The notes: a model not told the origin generated them from the sequence alone. A stretch of 58,239 nt of DNA from Neolewinella aquimaris (GCF_014197245.1 NZ_JACIFF010000002.1:1-58239), one strand, 5' to 3'; positions 8,687 to 17,818 are shown, numbered from the stretch's first letter. Made by a program: numbers and translations.

Positions 8687-9715
8687 ATGTACCGCTACGT
8701 TTTATTGCTATTCCCCATTTTCCTCTGGACCTGCGACCCCGCCCAGGACGACGATACCACTGCGGGCAACACCTTCGACCGGGAGTTGATGCTGGCTCAC
8801 TGGGCCGACGATATTGTCACACCGGCCCTCAATGACTTTACCTTTGAGTACACCGAGCTTTCCGCCGCGGCGGAAGTCTTCGAAGCTTCACCCACCGCTG
8901 CCGACTTAGCAACGCTGAAGGACCGTTTTGAAGCAGCCTATGTATCCTGGCAGCGCTTCGCCCCCTTCGCGGGCGTGATCGGCGATGAATACCGCCTGGT
9001 CGAGCGACTCAACACCTACCCCACCGACACCGAGCGGCTGGAGAATGAAGCGGGGGCCAACCTGGAGCTTCCCTCCAACGATGCCATTCAGGGCTTTCCG
9101 GCACTCGACTACCTGCTCTACGGCACCGAGGATCCGGCGAGCTACCGTACGCAAATACGGGAAATCGTAAACAGCGTTGCGCTCGATAGCCCCCGACAGG
9201 CCTGGCTCAACGGCGGAAGGGATCGCTTCGTCAGCAACTCCGGCAACAGCGCGACGGCTTCGGTCGACCGTACCGTGAACGACCTGATCTTCTACTACGA
9301 AAAGCACCTGCGGGCCGGCAAGGTGGGCATTCCGGCCGGCGTGTTTTCCAACGGACCCATGCCCGAACTCGCCGAGGCGCCCTACCACGGCGAGCTGTCC
9401 CGGCAATTATTTCTCGCGGGACTTGACGCTATTTCCGACTTCTTTTCCTCCGACCCGAGCCTGGCTTCCTACCTCGATGCCCTGTCGGTCGAGCGCGAGG
9501 GTCAGTTGCTCAGTGCACGGATCGATGCGGGTTTCGCAACCGCGCAGGCGGCTGCGGAGGGTCTGGATCAGGACTTTGCCATCCAGGTAAGCAACAACAA
9601 TACCGCCATGCTGCAGCTTTATGACGCGCTACAGGCCAACGTCATTCTCCTTAAGGTGGACATGCTACAGGCACTGGGCATCAACGTAGACTTCGTGGAT
9701 GCGGACGGAGACTAG
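8687..9715 (+). CDS. Imelysin family lipoprotein (peptidase M75-like, probable iron-associated)
   Basis: The 342-residue product has a lipoprotein signal (FLWTC, Cys16) and an all-helical imelysin-like domain, with the early WQRFAPFAG segment near 88-96 and a C-terminal block near 290-340. Imelysins are Fur- or iron-regulated envelope proteins related to the EfeO core. The original peptidase claim rests on a GxHxxE motif. Here that site reads GFPALDYLLYG at 136-146, with Pro in place of His and Asp in place of Glu, so peptidase activity or the classical metal site is unlikely. It lies 12 bases after the DUF4856 gene and overlaps the HTTM gene by 17 bases, so the three are translationally linked. 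Confidence 0.85.
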   Translation: MYRYVLLLFPIFLWTCDPAQDDDTTAGNTFDRELMLAHWADDIVTPALNDFTFEYTELSAAAEVFEASPTAADLATLKDRFEAAYVSWQRFAPFAGVIGDEYRLVERLNTYPTDTERLENEAGANLELPSNDAIQGFPALDYLLYGTEDPASYRTQIREIVNSVALDSPRQAWLNGGRDRFVSNSGNSATASVDRTVNDLIFYYEKHLRAGKVGIPAGVFSNGPMPELAEAPYHGELSRQLFLAGLDAISDFFSSDPSLASYLDALSVEREGQLLSARIDAGFATAQAAAEGLDQDFAIQVSNNNTAMLQLYDALQANVILLKVDMLQALGINVDFVDADGD

Positions 9716-11042
9716 CGCGGCACCCCTCATCGTGTTTCGCACGGGATTCGGGTTGATGATGCTGCTGAGTATCGTCCGCTTCTGGTCCTATGGCTGGATC
9801 GACAAGCTCTACATCCAGCCCGACTTCTTTTTTACCTATCGTTACTTTGAGTGGGTAACCCCGCTCGGGCCCTGGACGTATCTGCTGTTCGCAGTTGTCG
9901 GGGCCGCCGCCTTTTGCGTGATGATTGGGTACCGTTACCGGATTGCGATGCTGGTATTTTTCCTCGGCTTTACCTACATCGAGCTGTTAGACAAGACTAC
10001 TTATCTCAATCATTATTACTTCGTTAGCTTACTTTCCCTCTTGCTGTTCTTTATTCCAATTCCCGCAGGATTTGGGTCGGAGCACCGGCGGGACATGCCG
10101 ACGACGCATCCAATTTACATTCATGCCCTCCGCCTTTTCGTAGCCGTAGTTTACTTCTACGCCGGTCTCGCGAAGTTGAACTCCGACTGGCTGCTGCACG
10201 CCCAACCACTGGCCATCTGGCTGCCATCCAAGTACGACATTCCCCTGCTCGGCGACCTGCTGCAGCAACGCTGGGTGCACTTTGCCTTTGCGTGGGGGGG
10301 AGCGGTGTACGATCTGCTCATCCCCTTTCTACTGCTGTGGCGGCGCACCCGGGTAGCGGCATTCATCCTGGTGGTCGTATTTCACGTACTCACGCGGGTG
10401 CTGTTTCCGATCGGGATGTTCCCCTACATTATGATTGTTAGCGCACTGGTTTTCTTCGGTCCGGAATTTCACGAGCGCATCCTGGCTGCAATTCACCGAA
10501 CGGCAAGCCAAATTCGCCACTGGTTGCCCATCAAGAAGCTCGGTATCTCCGTGCTAAAAACAGGTAGCGGTACGGCGCATTCGTGGCGGCTGGTACCGAT
10601 CGGGGCGCTGCTGATTTTTCACCTGTTGTTCCCCTTTCGCTACCTGGCCCATCCGGGCGAACTCTTCTGGACCGAGAATGGCTACCGCTTCTCGTGGCGC
10701 GTCATGCTGATGGAAAAGGCGGGGCTTGCGACCTTCCGGGTGATCGACGCGGCGAACGATCGGCGGGTGATCGTCGACAACCGGGACTACCTTACCGTGT
10801 TCCAGGAGAAGCAAATGGCGACCCAACCCGACTTCATCCTCCAGTACGGCCACTTCCTGGCCGAACGTTTTCGGCAACGGGGGTTTGCCGAGCCGCGGGT
10901 GTACGTCGACAGCTACGTTGCGCTGAACGGTAGGCTCAGTCAGCGCTACGTCAACCCGGACCTCGATTTACTTACCATTGACCGGGACGATCCCGTGGAG
11001 GAGTGGCTGCTTCCGTTTAAAGACACGATTCATGGCATGTAG
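9699..11042 (+). CDS. HTTM domain membrane protein (vitamin K carboxylase-like)
   Basis: This 447-residue integral membrane protein has the horizontally transferred transmembrane (HTTM) domain shared with vitamin K-dependent gamma-carboxylase. It shows about eight hydrophobic segments in the first 320 residues, the FRTGFGLMM opening, LNHYY with His105, and the YAGLAKLNSDW motif with Lys159. That Lys matches, by motif, the catalytic base of the carboxylase family. A soluble C-terminal part of roughly 110 residues follows, starting near FWTENGYRFSWRVML. The ATG is inside the imelysin gene and the stop overlaps the TonB receptor start by 11 bases. The substrate is unknown; the context suggests maturation of, or electron transfer for, an iron uptake component. 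Family assignment is firm, function is inference. Confidence 0.85.
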   Translation: MRTETSAAPLIVFRTGFGLMMLLSIVRFWSYGWIDKLYIQPDFFFTYRYFEWVTPLGPWTYLLFAVVGAAAFCVMIGYRYRIAMLVFFLGFTYIELLDKTTYLNHYYFVSLLSLLLFFIPIPAGFGSEHRRDMPTTHPIYIHALRLFVAVVYFYAGLAKLNSDWLLHAQPLAIWLPSKYDIPLLGDLLQQRWVHFAFAWGGAVYDLLIPFLLLWRRTRVAAFILVVVFHVLTRVLFPIGMFPYIMIVSALVFFGPEFHERILAAIHRTASQIRHWLPIKKLGISVLKTGSGTAHSWRLVPIGALLIFHLLFPFRYLAHPGELFWTENGYRFSWRVMLMEKAGLATFRVIDAANDRRVIVDNRDYLTVFQEKQMATQPDFILQYGHFLAERFRQRGFAEPRVYVDSYVALNGRLSQRYVNPDLDLLTIDRDDPVEEWLLPFKDTIHGM

Positions 11043-13572
11043 AAGCTTTACCCAACGGACAATTCGGAGGGCGGGGGCGCAGGTGCAATGTAATTCCCTA
11101 CGCAAAGCCATCTTCCTGTACCTGATGCTGCTGGTGACCAGTAGTGCAACCGCCGTAGCTCAAACAACCGTAGAGCTGACCATCGTGGACACCGCCGCCG
11201 TGACCGTAAGCGGCGTTGAGGTATTTGCGGAGGAGACCGGTGAGCTATACAACGGCGGCGGCAGCGGCAGAGTAGTGGTCGAATTTCCCGAGCCGTACGA
11301 CCGGATCACGGTGACCGTCTTCGCCGCCGGTTACACCACCCGGCAACTAATGATCGGGGCAAGCGAGGGAGATCGAACAATCACGCTTTCTCCCCTCGTT
11401 CGGGACCTGAGTTCCGTGACCGTAGTCGCCGAGGCCCGGCGCAGGGAAGCGCTAACCAGGCTGCGGGCCGTGGAGGGCACGGCCATTTACGCGGGACGCA
11501 AGACGGAGGTAGTCGCACTCGAGGCACTGACCGTAAACCTCGCCAGCAACCAGGCCAGACAGATCTATGGAGAGGTATCGGGACTGAACATCTACGAGAA
11601 CGACGACGCCGGCCTGCAGCTCAACATCGGGGGGCGCGGCCTCGATCCCAACCGTTCGGCCAGCTTCAATACCCGGCAGAATGGATACGACATCAGTGCG
11701 GACGTACTGGGTTACCCGGAAAGTTATTACACTCCTCCGGCGGAAGCCCTATCGCGTATTGAGGTGGTCAGGGGTGCGGCCAGCCTGCAGTACGGCACTC
11801 AGTTCGGCGGACTGGTCAACTTTGTCTTTCACCAGCCAAACCGGACGAAGAAGGTCGAATTGATTACACGGCAGACTATCGGCTCATATGGGCTGTTCAC
11901 TTCATTCAATAGTGTGAGCGGTCAGGTCGGTCCGCTGGGGTACTACGGTTTTTACAACTACAAGCGCGGCGACGGATTTCGGCCCAATTCCGGCTTCCAG
12001 TCCCACAATGCTTTTATCCACGTCGACCTTGCTTCTGCGTCCGCGCCCGGAACGAAGGTCAGCTTTGAGTACACCTACCTCGACTACCTGGCCCAGCAGG
12101 CCGGCGGGCTTACCGACGCGGAATTCTACCGCGACCCGTTTTCCAGCAACCGGGAACGCAACTGGTTTGCCGTGGACTGGCAACTGTACAGCCTGCGCCT
12201 CGACCATAAATTCAGCGACCGTACCCAATTCAGTCTCAATGTCTTCGGACTGGATGCTTCGCGGCAGGCCGTCGGTTTTCGCAGCAACCGGGTCAGTCAG
12301 GTCGACGATCCGACTACGCCGCGGGACCTGCTGATCGGCGACTTTCGCAACTACGGCGCCGAGGCGCGCTTACTCACCCGTTACCAGCTCGGCAGTCGGG
12401 ATGCCATCGCGCTAGTCGGCCTAAAATACTACCGGGCCAACAACAGCGCTGTGCAGGGTCCGGGGACAGCCGCATCCGACCCCGACTTCAGCCTGGCCAC
12501 GGCGAGCTTTCCGAGTTATCCCAACCAGTCCTCCTTTACCTTCCCGAACCGCAACGTGGCCCTGTTCGGCGAGCACATCTTTTACCTCAACGACCGCCTG
12601 AGTATTACCCCCGGCGCGCGATTCGAGTACATCCGTACCGAGAGTGAGGGCAGCTATAACCGCTTCGATTTCGACCTGGCGGGCAATCCCATTCGTGAGC
12701 AGGAATTCACGGACAACCGGGTGTTCGGGCGCAGCCTGCTGTTACTGGGTCTGGGCATCAGTTACCGCCGTAATGCGGAGCTGGAATTCTTCGCCAACCT
12801 CAGCGAGAATTACCGCTCGGTCACGTACAACGATATTCGGACCGTCAATCCCAGCTTTCAGGTCGACCCCGATATTCGGGACGAACGCGGCTACACCGCA
12901 GATGCGGGAGTAAGGGGACGGGTTAGGCGGTGGTCCTATACTGCGAACGCCTTCCTGATCCGCTACGGCAACCGACTGGGAGAAGTGCTCACCCCCGAAG
13001 TGCGGCGCACCGCGGACGACCGGGAGGTGGAAACCGGCCGTATTATACGTTTGCGCGGCAACATCGGGGCGGCCCGTATTTATGGCGTCGAAACGCTGGT
13101 AGAATGGCACATTCTGGAAAGGCCGGAAGGGTCGGCGGTACCGTATACGCTCACGGCATTTGCCAATACAAGCCTGACGCATTCCAATTACATCGAGTCG
13201 GAGATCGCGGGAGTCGCCGGTAATGAGGTGGAGTTCATTCCGCGGGTAAATTTCAAGACCGGTCTACGCTTCGGTTACGGCAACCTCCTGGGATCCGTGC
13301 AGTACACAAGGCTGTCGCGGCAGTTTACCGATGCCAGTAATGCCCTACAAGATCGTAGCGATAACCAGAGTGGCATCGTAGGCAGCATACCCGCTTACGG
13401 CGTGGCCGACCTTAGTCTCAGCTACCGGTGGAAGTGGCTTATCCTGGAAAGCGGCGTCAACAACCTCACCGACGAGCGGTACTTCACACGCCGCGCTACC
13501 GGATATCCGGGCCCCGGCATCATTCCAAGTGCTCCGCGAAGTTTTTACCTGACGGTGGGCGCCCGGTTCTGA
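11032..13572 (+). CDS. TonB-dependent outer membrane receptor, probable iron or siderophore uptake
   Basis: The 846-residue product carries a signal peptide (hydrophobic core ending in AVAQ near residue 44), a carboxypeptidase-regulatory-like beta domain (TTVELTIVDTAAVTVSGVEV onward, residues 45-125), and a plug domain near 145-270 with the LNIGGRGLDP and RIEVVRGAASLQYG blocks. A 22-strand barrel follows, ending in a final strand with terminal Phe (SFYLTVGARF). The plug motifs resemble FecA-type ferric receptors. ATG 11032 overlaps the HTTM stop by 11 bases. A further in-frame start at 10978 would lengthen an already long n-region and is less likely. The positively charged stretch before the hydrophobic core is unusually long (about 28 residues), so a later non-ATG start is possible. 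The gene stop abuts the convergent phosphoribosyltransferase stop with no gap. Confidence 0.93.
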   Translation: MACRSFTQRTIRRAGAQVQCNSLRKAIFLYLMLLVTSSATAVAQTTVELTIVDTAAVTVSGVEVFAEETGELYNGGGSGRVVVEFPEPYDRITVTVFAAGYTTRQLMIGASEGDRTITLSPLVRDLSSVTVVAEARRREALTRLRAVEGTAIYAGRKTEVVALEALTVNLASNQARQIYGEVSGLNIYENDDAGLQLNIGGRGLDPNRSASFNTRQNGYDISADVLGYPESYYTPPAEALSRIEVVRGAASLQYGTQFGGLVNFVFHQPNRTKKVELITRQTIGSYGLFTSFNSVSGQVGPLGYYGFYNYKRGDGFRPNSGFQSHNAFIHVDLASASAPGTKVSFEYTYLDYLAQQAGGLTDAEFYRDPFSSNRERNWFAVDWQLYSLRLDHKFSDRTQFSLNVFGLDASRQAVGFRSNRVSQVDDPTTPRDLLIGDFRNYGAEARLLTRYQLGSRDAIALVGLKYYRANNSAVQGPGTAASDPDFSLATASFPSYPNQSSFTFPNRNVALFGEHIFYLNDRLSITPGARFEYIRTESEGSYNRFDFDLAGNPIREQEFTDNRVFGRSLLLLGLGISYRRNAELEFFANLSENYRSVTYNDIRTVNPSFQVDPDIRDERGYTADAGVRGRVRRWSYTANAFLIRYGNRLGEVLTPEVRRTADDREVETGRIIRLRGNIGAARIYGVETLVEWHILERPEGSAVPYTLTAFANTSLTHSNYIESEIAGVAGNEVEFIPRVNFKTGLRFGYGNLLGSVQYTRLSRQFTDASNALQDRSDNQSGIVGSIPAYGVADLSLSYRWKWLILESGVNNLTDERYFTRRATGYPGPGIIPSAPRSFYLTVGARF

Positions 13573-14061
13573 TTATTCCAGAACAGCGCGGTCCTCGGTG
13601 CCGAATTCTACGAGAATGTTGTCCCCCAGGGTAGTCGAGAGCACCATGCCGCTGTAGGTGACGTAGATGGGCCAGGCCTTGTGACGGCGGTCCACCAGCA
13701 CGGCTACTTCGATCTTCTTCGGCAGCACGTCCTGTAGCACCCCCATCGCGTAGAACAGCGTTCGTCCCGTATTGGCCACGTCATCAACCACCAGGACCGG
13801 CTTGTTCCGGAGTTCGGCCACGTCGTGGTCGAGGGTTGGTCCGAAAGCAAGCGGGTCCGAGGGGGAGATGTTGAGGTTCCACAGGTGTAGGGGGGCATCC
13901 GAGAGCCGTTGCAGGTCCTTACTGAGCCGGCGGGCCAGTTCCATGCCGCGATTGTTAATGCCGAGGATATAGAGTTCGGTTTCCTCGGTGTTACGTTCGA
14001 GGATTTCCATGGCCAGTCGGGTCACTTTGGCACCGATCTGAAAGTCATTAAGTAGCTGCAC
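13573..14061 (-). CDS. Phosphoribosyltransferase (PyrR/HPRT-like)
   Basis: The 162-residue protein has the type I PRTase core, with the PRPP-binding motif VLVVDDVANTGRT at residues 89-101 and a preceding YILGINNRGMELA segment. It resembles PyrR-like bifunctional proteins and small xanthine/hypoxanthine phosphoribosyltransferases, so the base substrate and any regulatory role cannot be told apart here. The start at 14061 gives a family-like beginning. It lies 20 bases downstream of glgX on the same strand and could be the last gene of that transcript. The C-terminus ends opposite the TonB receptor with adjacent stop codons. Confidence 0.88.
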   Translation of the reverse strand: MQLLNDFQIGAKVTRLAMEILERNTEETELYILGINNRGMELARRLSKDLQRLSDAPLHLWNLNISPSDPLAFGPTLDHDVAELRNKPVLVVDDVANTGRTLFYAMGVLQDVLPKKIEVAVLVDRRHKAWPIYVTYSGMVLSTTLGDNILVEFGTEDRAVLE

Positions 14062-14081
14062 GGCGGAAGCGGTTTGGGAGG

Positions 14082-16358
14082 TTACTCCTGAATCATTTGC
14101 AGCAATTTACGCACCTGATCGACAATGGTGACCTTACGCTTGCCCTCCGCGGTACGGTTCGCGCGACGAAGCTTGAGGCGGAAGAGGTACAGGCTGCGGG
14201 GCCCCAGGAGGAACGACTCGTCGGCCAGGTAGTCCTTGCCTACCGGAATTTCGTCGGTATGAGTATCGACGAGCATTTCCCAGCGGGTAAATTCCTTCAC
14301 GCCAGGAAGGGTGAATTCGACGCCCTCCCAGTATCCGTTGAGGATGAGCAGGAAGATATCGTCCTTAATGCGCCGGCCGCGCTCATCGTACTCTTCCATG
14401 CCCTCGCCGTTCAGGATCATGCCGAGACTGAGTTGGTTTCCGTCCGCCCAGTTGTCTTCGGTCATTTCGTGGCCGCTAGGGTTGAGCCAGATGACGTCGC
14501 TCAGGTTCTTATCCTGGATTTTGCGTCCGTTAAAGAAGCGGCGGCGGTGGAATACGGGATTGTCGCGACGCAGTTCGACAAGCTTGCGGGTGAACGAAAA
14601 GAGCTCGGTCTGCTCTTCGGTCCAGTCCCAGTCGAACCAACTGATGGGGTTATCCTGACAGTAAGCGTTGTTGTTTCCCTGTTGGGTGCGTCCGTACTCG
14701 TCGCCCATGGTGATCATGGGTACGCCCTGGCTCAGTAGCAGGGTTGCGAGCTGGTTACGCTGCATGCGGGAACGCAGGGCGTTGATGTCGGGATCATCGG
14801 TCGGTCCCTCTACCCCACAGTTCCAGCTATGGTTGTTGGATTCCCCGTCGCGGTTGTCCTCGCCGTTGGCTTCGTTGTGTTTGTCGTTGTAGCTGTAAAG
14901 GTCACGTAGCGTGAAGCCGTCGTGGGCGGTAACGAAGTTGATGCTGGCTGCCGGGCGACGGCCGCTGAGTTCGTAGAGGTCGCTGCTGCCGGTCAGGCGG
15001 TAGGCCAGGTCCGATACGCCGTGGGCATCGGCCTTCCAGAACTCGCGTACGCTGTCGCGGTACTTGCCGTTCCACTCCGACCAGAGGACCGGAAAGGCAC
15101 CTACTTGGTATCCACCGGGGCCTACGTCCCAGGGTTCGGCGATCAATTTCACCTGACTGATAATGGGATCCTGGTGAATGGTATCGAGGAAGGTGCTCAG
15201 TTTGCCGACTTCGTAGAGTCCGCGGGCCAGCGCACTGGCCAGGTCGAAGCGGAAGCCGTCGACGTGCATTTCGGTCACCCAGTAGCGGAGGCTGTCCATT
15301 ACCAGCTGCAGGGAGCGGTTGTGCACCATGTTTACCGTATTGCCGGTACCGGTGTAGTCCATGTAGAACTCCTTGCTGTCGTCGACCAGGCGGTAGTAGG
15401 CCTGATTATCCAGCCCCTTCATGCTGAGCATCGGACCGAAGTGGTTGCCTTCCGCGGTGTGATTGTAGACAACGTCGAGGATCACTTCGAGTCCGGCCTT
15501 GTGGAGCTTTTTGACCATATCCTTGAACTCGATTACCTGCTCGCCGGCCCGCCCGGAGGCGGCATAGTCGGCGTGGGGAGCGAAGAAACTCTGGGAGTTG
15601 TATCCCCAGTAGTTTCGCAGGCCCTTGTCCTGCAGGTGGCTGTCCTGAACGAAGTGGTGGATCGGCATCAGTTCCACGGCCGTTACGCCCAGCTTTTTAA
15701 GGTATTCGATCGTGGAGGGATGGGCGAGTCCGGAGTAGGTTCCCCGCTGCTTCTCCGGTACATTCTTATTCAACTGGGTAAGTCCCTTGACGTGCATCTC
15801 GTAGATGACCGTCTCGTGCATGGGGGTTTCTAACTGACGGTCTCCTTCCCAGTCGTAGGTCGTATCGATGACCACCCCTTTGGTGATGTAGGGAGCGGAG
15901 TCCTGCTCGTCCATCGTGAGATACCGGTGGGGATCGTCGCTCTTGATCGGATAGGGGAACACGGCCGGGTGCCACTCTATTGTACCGTCGATCGCCTTGG
16001 TATAGGGGTCGATCAGCAGCTTATTGGGGTTGAAGAGGTTGCCTTCTTTCGGGTTCCATTCCCCGTGGGCGCGGAAGCCGTAGCGCCAACCGGTTTCCAG
16101 TTTCGGGATAAAACAGTGCCAGACCTGGTCGGTCTGTTCCATCATTTGGATGCGATACTCTTCTTTATTTGGTGTTTCGCGGCGGAACAGGCACAGGTCC
16201 ATCCGGGTAGCCCGTTCGCTAAAGACCGCAAAATTAGTTCCCTTTGGGGACCAGGTCGCGCCGAGGGGATAGGGGCGGCCGGGCCAGACTTCAATGTCAG
16301 TAAACTTACCGTAAGGCTTGGTGCCCTGTAATTCCGCAATGGTTTTCGTTTGAGTCAT
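14082..16358 (-). CDS. glgX: Glycogen debranching enzyme (GH13, GlgX type)
   Basis: This cytosolic isoamylase-type enzyme hydrolyses alpha-1,6 branches of glycogen or limit dextrin. The 758 residues contain an N-terminal CBM48 module (about 25-130) and a GH13 barrel. Visible GH13 regions are DVVYNH (295-300), GFRFDLA with nucleophile Asp372, LIAEPWD with acid/base Glu408, and FVTAHDG with Asp480. A C-terminal beta domain follows, ending in a charged, helix-like tail. Length is at the upper end for GlgX. Other glycogen genes are not in the window. The start ATG at 16358 is preceded by 128 bases to the CoA-binding protein gene, which probably hold its promoter. Confidence 0.95.
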   Translation of the reverse strand: MTQTKTIAELQGTKPYGKFTDIEVWPGRPYPLGATWSPKGTNFAVFSERATRMDLCLFRRETPNKEEYRIQMMEQTDQVWHCFIPKLETGWRYGFRAHGEWNPKEGNLFNPNKLLIDPYTKAIDGTIEWHPAVFPYPIKSDDPHRYLTMDEQDSAPYITKGVVIDTTYDWEGDRQLETPMHETVIYEMHVKGLTQLNKNVPEKQRGTYSGLAHPSTIEYLKKLGVTAVELMPIHHFVQDSHLQDKGLRNYWGYNSQSFFAPHADYAASGRAGEQVIEFKDMVKKLHKAGLEVILDVVYNHTAEGNHFGPMLSMKGLDNQAYYRLVDDSKEFYMDYTGTGNTVNMVHNRSLQLVMDSLRYWVTEMHVDGFRFDLASALARGLYEVGKLSTFLDTIHQDPIISQVKLIAEPWDVGPGGYQVGAFPVLWSEWNGKYRDSVREFWKADAHGVSDLAYRLTGSSDLYELSGRRPAASINFVTAHDGFTLRDLYSYNDKHNEANGEDNRDGESNNHSWNCGVEGPTDDPDINALRSRMQRNQLATLLLSQGVPMITMGDEYGRTQQGNNNAYCQDNPISWFDWDWTEEQTELFSFTRKLVELRRDNPVFHRRRFFNGRKIQDKNLSDVIWLNPSGHEMTEDNWADGNQLSLGMILNGEGMEEYDERGRRIKDDIFLLILNGYWEGVEFTLPGVKEFTRWEMLVDTHTDEIPVGKDYLADESFLLGPRSLYLFRLKLRRANRTAEGKRKVTIVDQVRKLLQMIQE

Positions 16359-16486
16359 ATAACTGTATTTGCCGGAGCCTGGCTGGTCTTCCGGACATTG
16401 GGATAGTTCGTTGTAAAGTGAATGGGTAGTGTTATTTAACCCTTACTAATGCCGTGACGTTCGAATCAGTTTCCAACATTATACCG

Positions 16487-16846
16487 TTAGTAGCTACCGC
16501 TAGCCAGCATCACCAGTGTACATCCACGTACTACTTCGATGCCCTGATCGTGGGCGAGCCGCATCAATTCGGCATTTTCGGTGCCCGGATTAAAAATGAT
16601 ACGCTGGGGAGCTACCCGTAGTAACCAGTCGTAGTATTCGGGCTGGTGGCGCGGTCCTACATACAGAGTGACGGTATCGACTTCGGGCACATCGGGCTTT
16701 CCGTGCAGGATCTCGTAGCCGAGTACGTTTCCGTGCTTGATACCAACGGGAATGATTTGGTGACCGCCTGCGGTAAGCCGTTCGGCGGCTAAGTAAGCAT
16801 AACGGGAGGGATTCGTTGTGGCACCCAAAATGAGGGTAGTCTTCAA
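16487..16846 (-). CDS. CoA-binding protein (CoA_binding_2, Rossmann)
   Basis: The 119-residue, single-domain protein has the Rossmann beginning TLILGATTNPSRYAYLAAERL and the FNPGTENAELMRLA block with RGCTLVML near the end. Both are typical of the small CoA_binding_2 (YccU-like) family related to the CoA domain of succinyl-CoA ligase. Members bind CoA in structures, but a cellular role is not settled. It stands alone, with 128 bases to glgX and 123 bases to the MarC gene on the same strand. A TTTTTG-containing AT-rich element lies about 25 bases upstream of the start and may be part of its promoter. Confidence 0.85.
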   Translation of the reverse strand: MKTTLILGATTNPSRYAYLAAERLTAGGHQIIPVGIKHGNVLGYEILHGKPDVPEVDTVTLYVGPRHQPEYYDWLLRVAPQRIIFNPGTENAELMRLAHDQGIEVVRGCTLVMLASGSY

Positions 16847-16969
16847 AACTTGGTTGTTTACGGGGCAAAAATTATTGGCCTACCCTGCATTCGCTGCGCT
16901 ACCCGGCGGGCCATCATTCAGTTACAACAAATGCAAGCACCGTCTGTGCTACGCCCGGCAAACTTTAGC

Positions 16970-17620
16970 TCACTTCCGCATCAGCTCCACCTGTGGCCAA
17001 ACATCTCCGATTAGGCTGACCAGACCGTAGATCAACATTTGAATACCGATCGCCATCACCAGGAAGCCCATGACGCGGCTGAGGGCGGAAAGCCCCGCCC
17101 GCCCCAGCAAACGGAACAGCAGGGGGGCGAACTTCAGGGTCACGAAGATCAGTAACGCCATTACCATAATCACCCCTACGATGAGCAGGTTATTGCTCCA
17201 GCTGGTGTCTACGGCGGAGAGTCCGATGAGCAAGGAAATGCTACCGGGCCCGGATAGCATCGGCATCGCCATCGGGGTGAAGCTGATGTCTTCCTTCTGC
17301 TGCGCTTCCTCCTCAATCTGGTGACTGATCCGACGGCGCTCGAATTTGCTGTTGAGCAATCCGTAGCCGCTGTTCACGATGATCAGTCCGCCGGCGATCC
17401 GCAGGGCATTCAGGGAGATGCCAAAAAAATTGAGGATGACGGTACCGGCAAAAAAGAAGACCACCAGGATCATCATGAAATAGATCGAAGTACGCAGTGC
17501 CGTAGCTGACCGTTCGGGCCCACTGTAATCGTTCGTCAGGGTAAGGTACATCGGTACCGCACCGAGCGGGTTAACGACCGAGAAGAGGGAGCCGAGCGTA
17601 GCGAAGAAGAAACTGATCAT
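16970..17620 (-). CDS. MarC family integral membrane protein (UPF0056)
   Basis: The 216-residue product has six hydrophobic segments and the MarC hallmarks: FFFATLGSLFSVVNPLGAVPMYLTLT at the N-terminus (residues 3-28) and the internal PMAMPMLSGPGSISLLIGLS motif in the middle. The family is often annotated as antibiotic resistance proteins, but that link has been withdrawn for E. coli MarC and the substrate is unknown. A start 28 codons upstream (17704) is rejected because the added residues are basic and not family-like, while ATG 17620 gives the canonical N-terminus. Confidence 0.92.
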   Translation of the reverse strand: MISFFFATLGSLFSVVNPLGAVPMYLTLTNDYSGPERSATALRTSIYFMMILVVFFFAGTVILNFFGISLNALRIAGGLIIVNSGYGLLNSKFERRRISHQIEEEAQQKEDISFTPMAMPMLSGPGSISLLIGLSAVDTSWSNNLLIVGVIMVMALLIFVTLKFAPLLFRLLGRAGLSALSRVMGFLVMAIGIQMLIYGLVSLIGDVWPQVELMRK

Positions 17621-17818
17621 GCGGCTGCAAACATAGTGTCGCAGGGCTAAGTTTCCCAGCCTGAGTCGCAGCAGGCTAGCCTGCCGGAGACGGCCATTTT
17701 GCAACGACCACCCCCGGCAGCACTTCCCGGAGCCCGGCGTACGGGCGGCGCAATTCCGTTTGGGGGGATGCCCCGGCAGCGGGTAATAATCCCTCTACCC
17801 GAACCAGGTTAAATTTTA

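Noticed and set aside
17770..17818. Resemblance to part of a TPP riboswitch downstream of fadA
   Set aside because: Only the AACCTG and AGGGA ends resemble the motif; the central P4/P5 sequence and the other half (CTGAGA region) are missing, and no thiamine gene follows.
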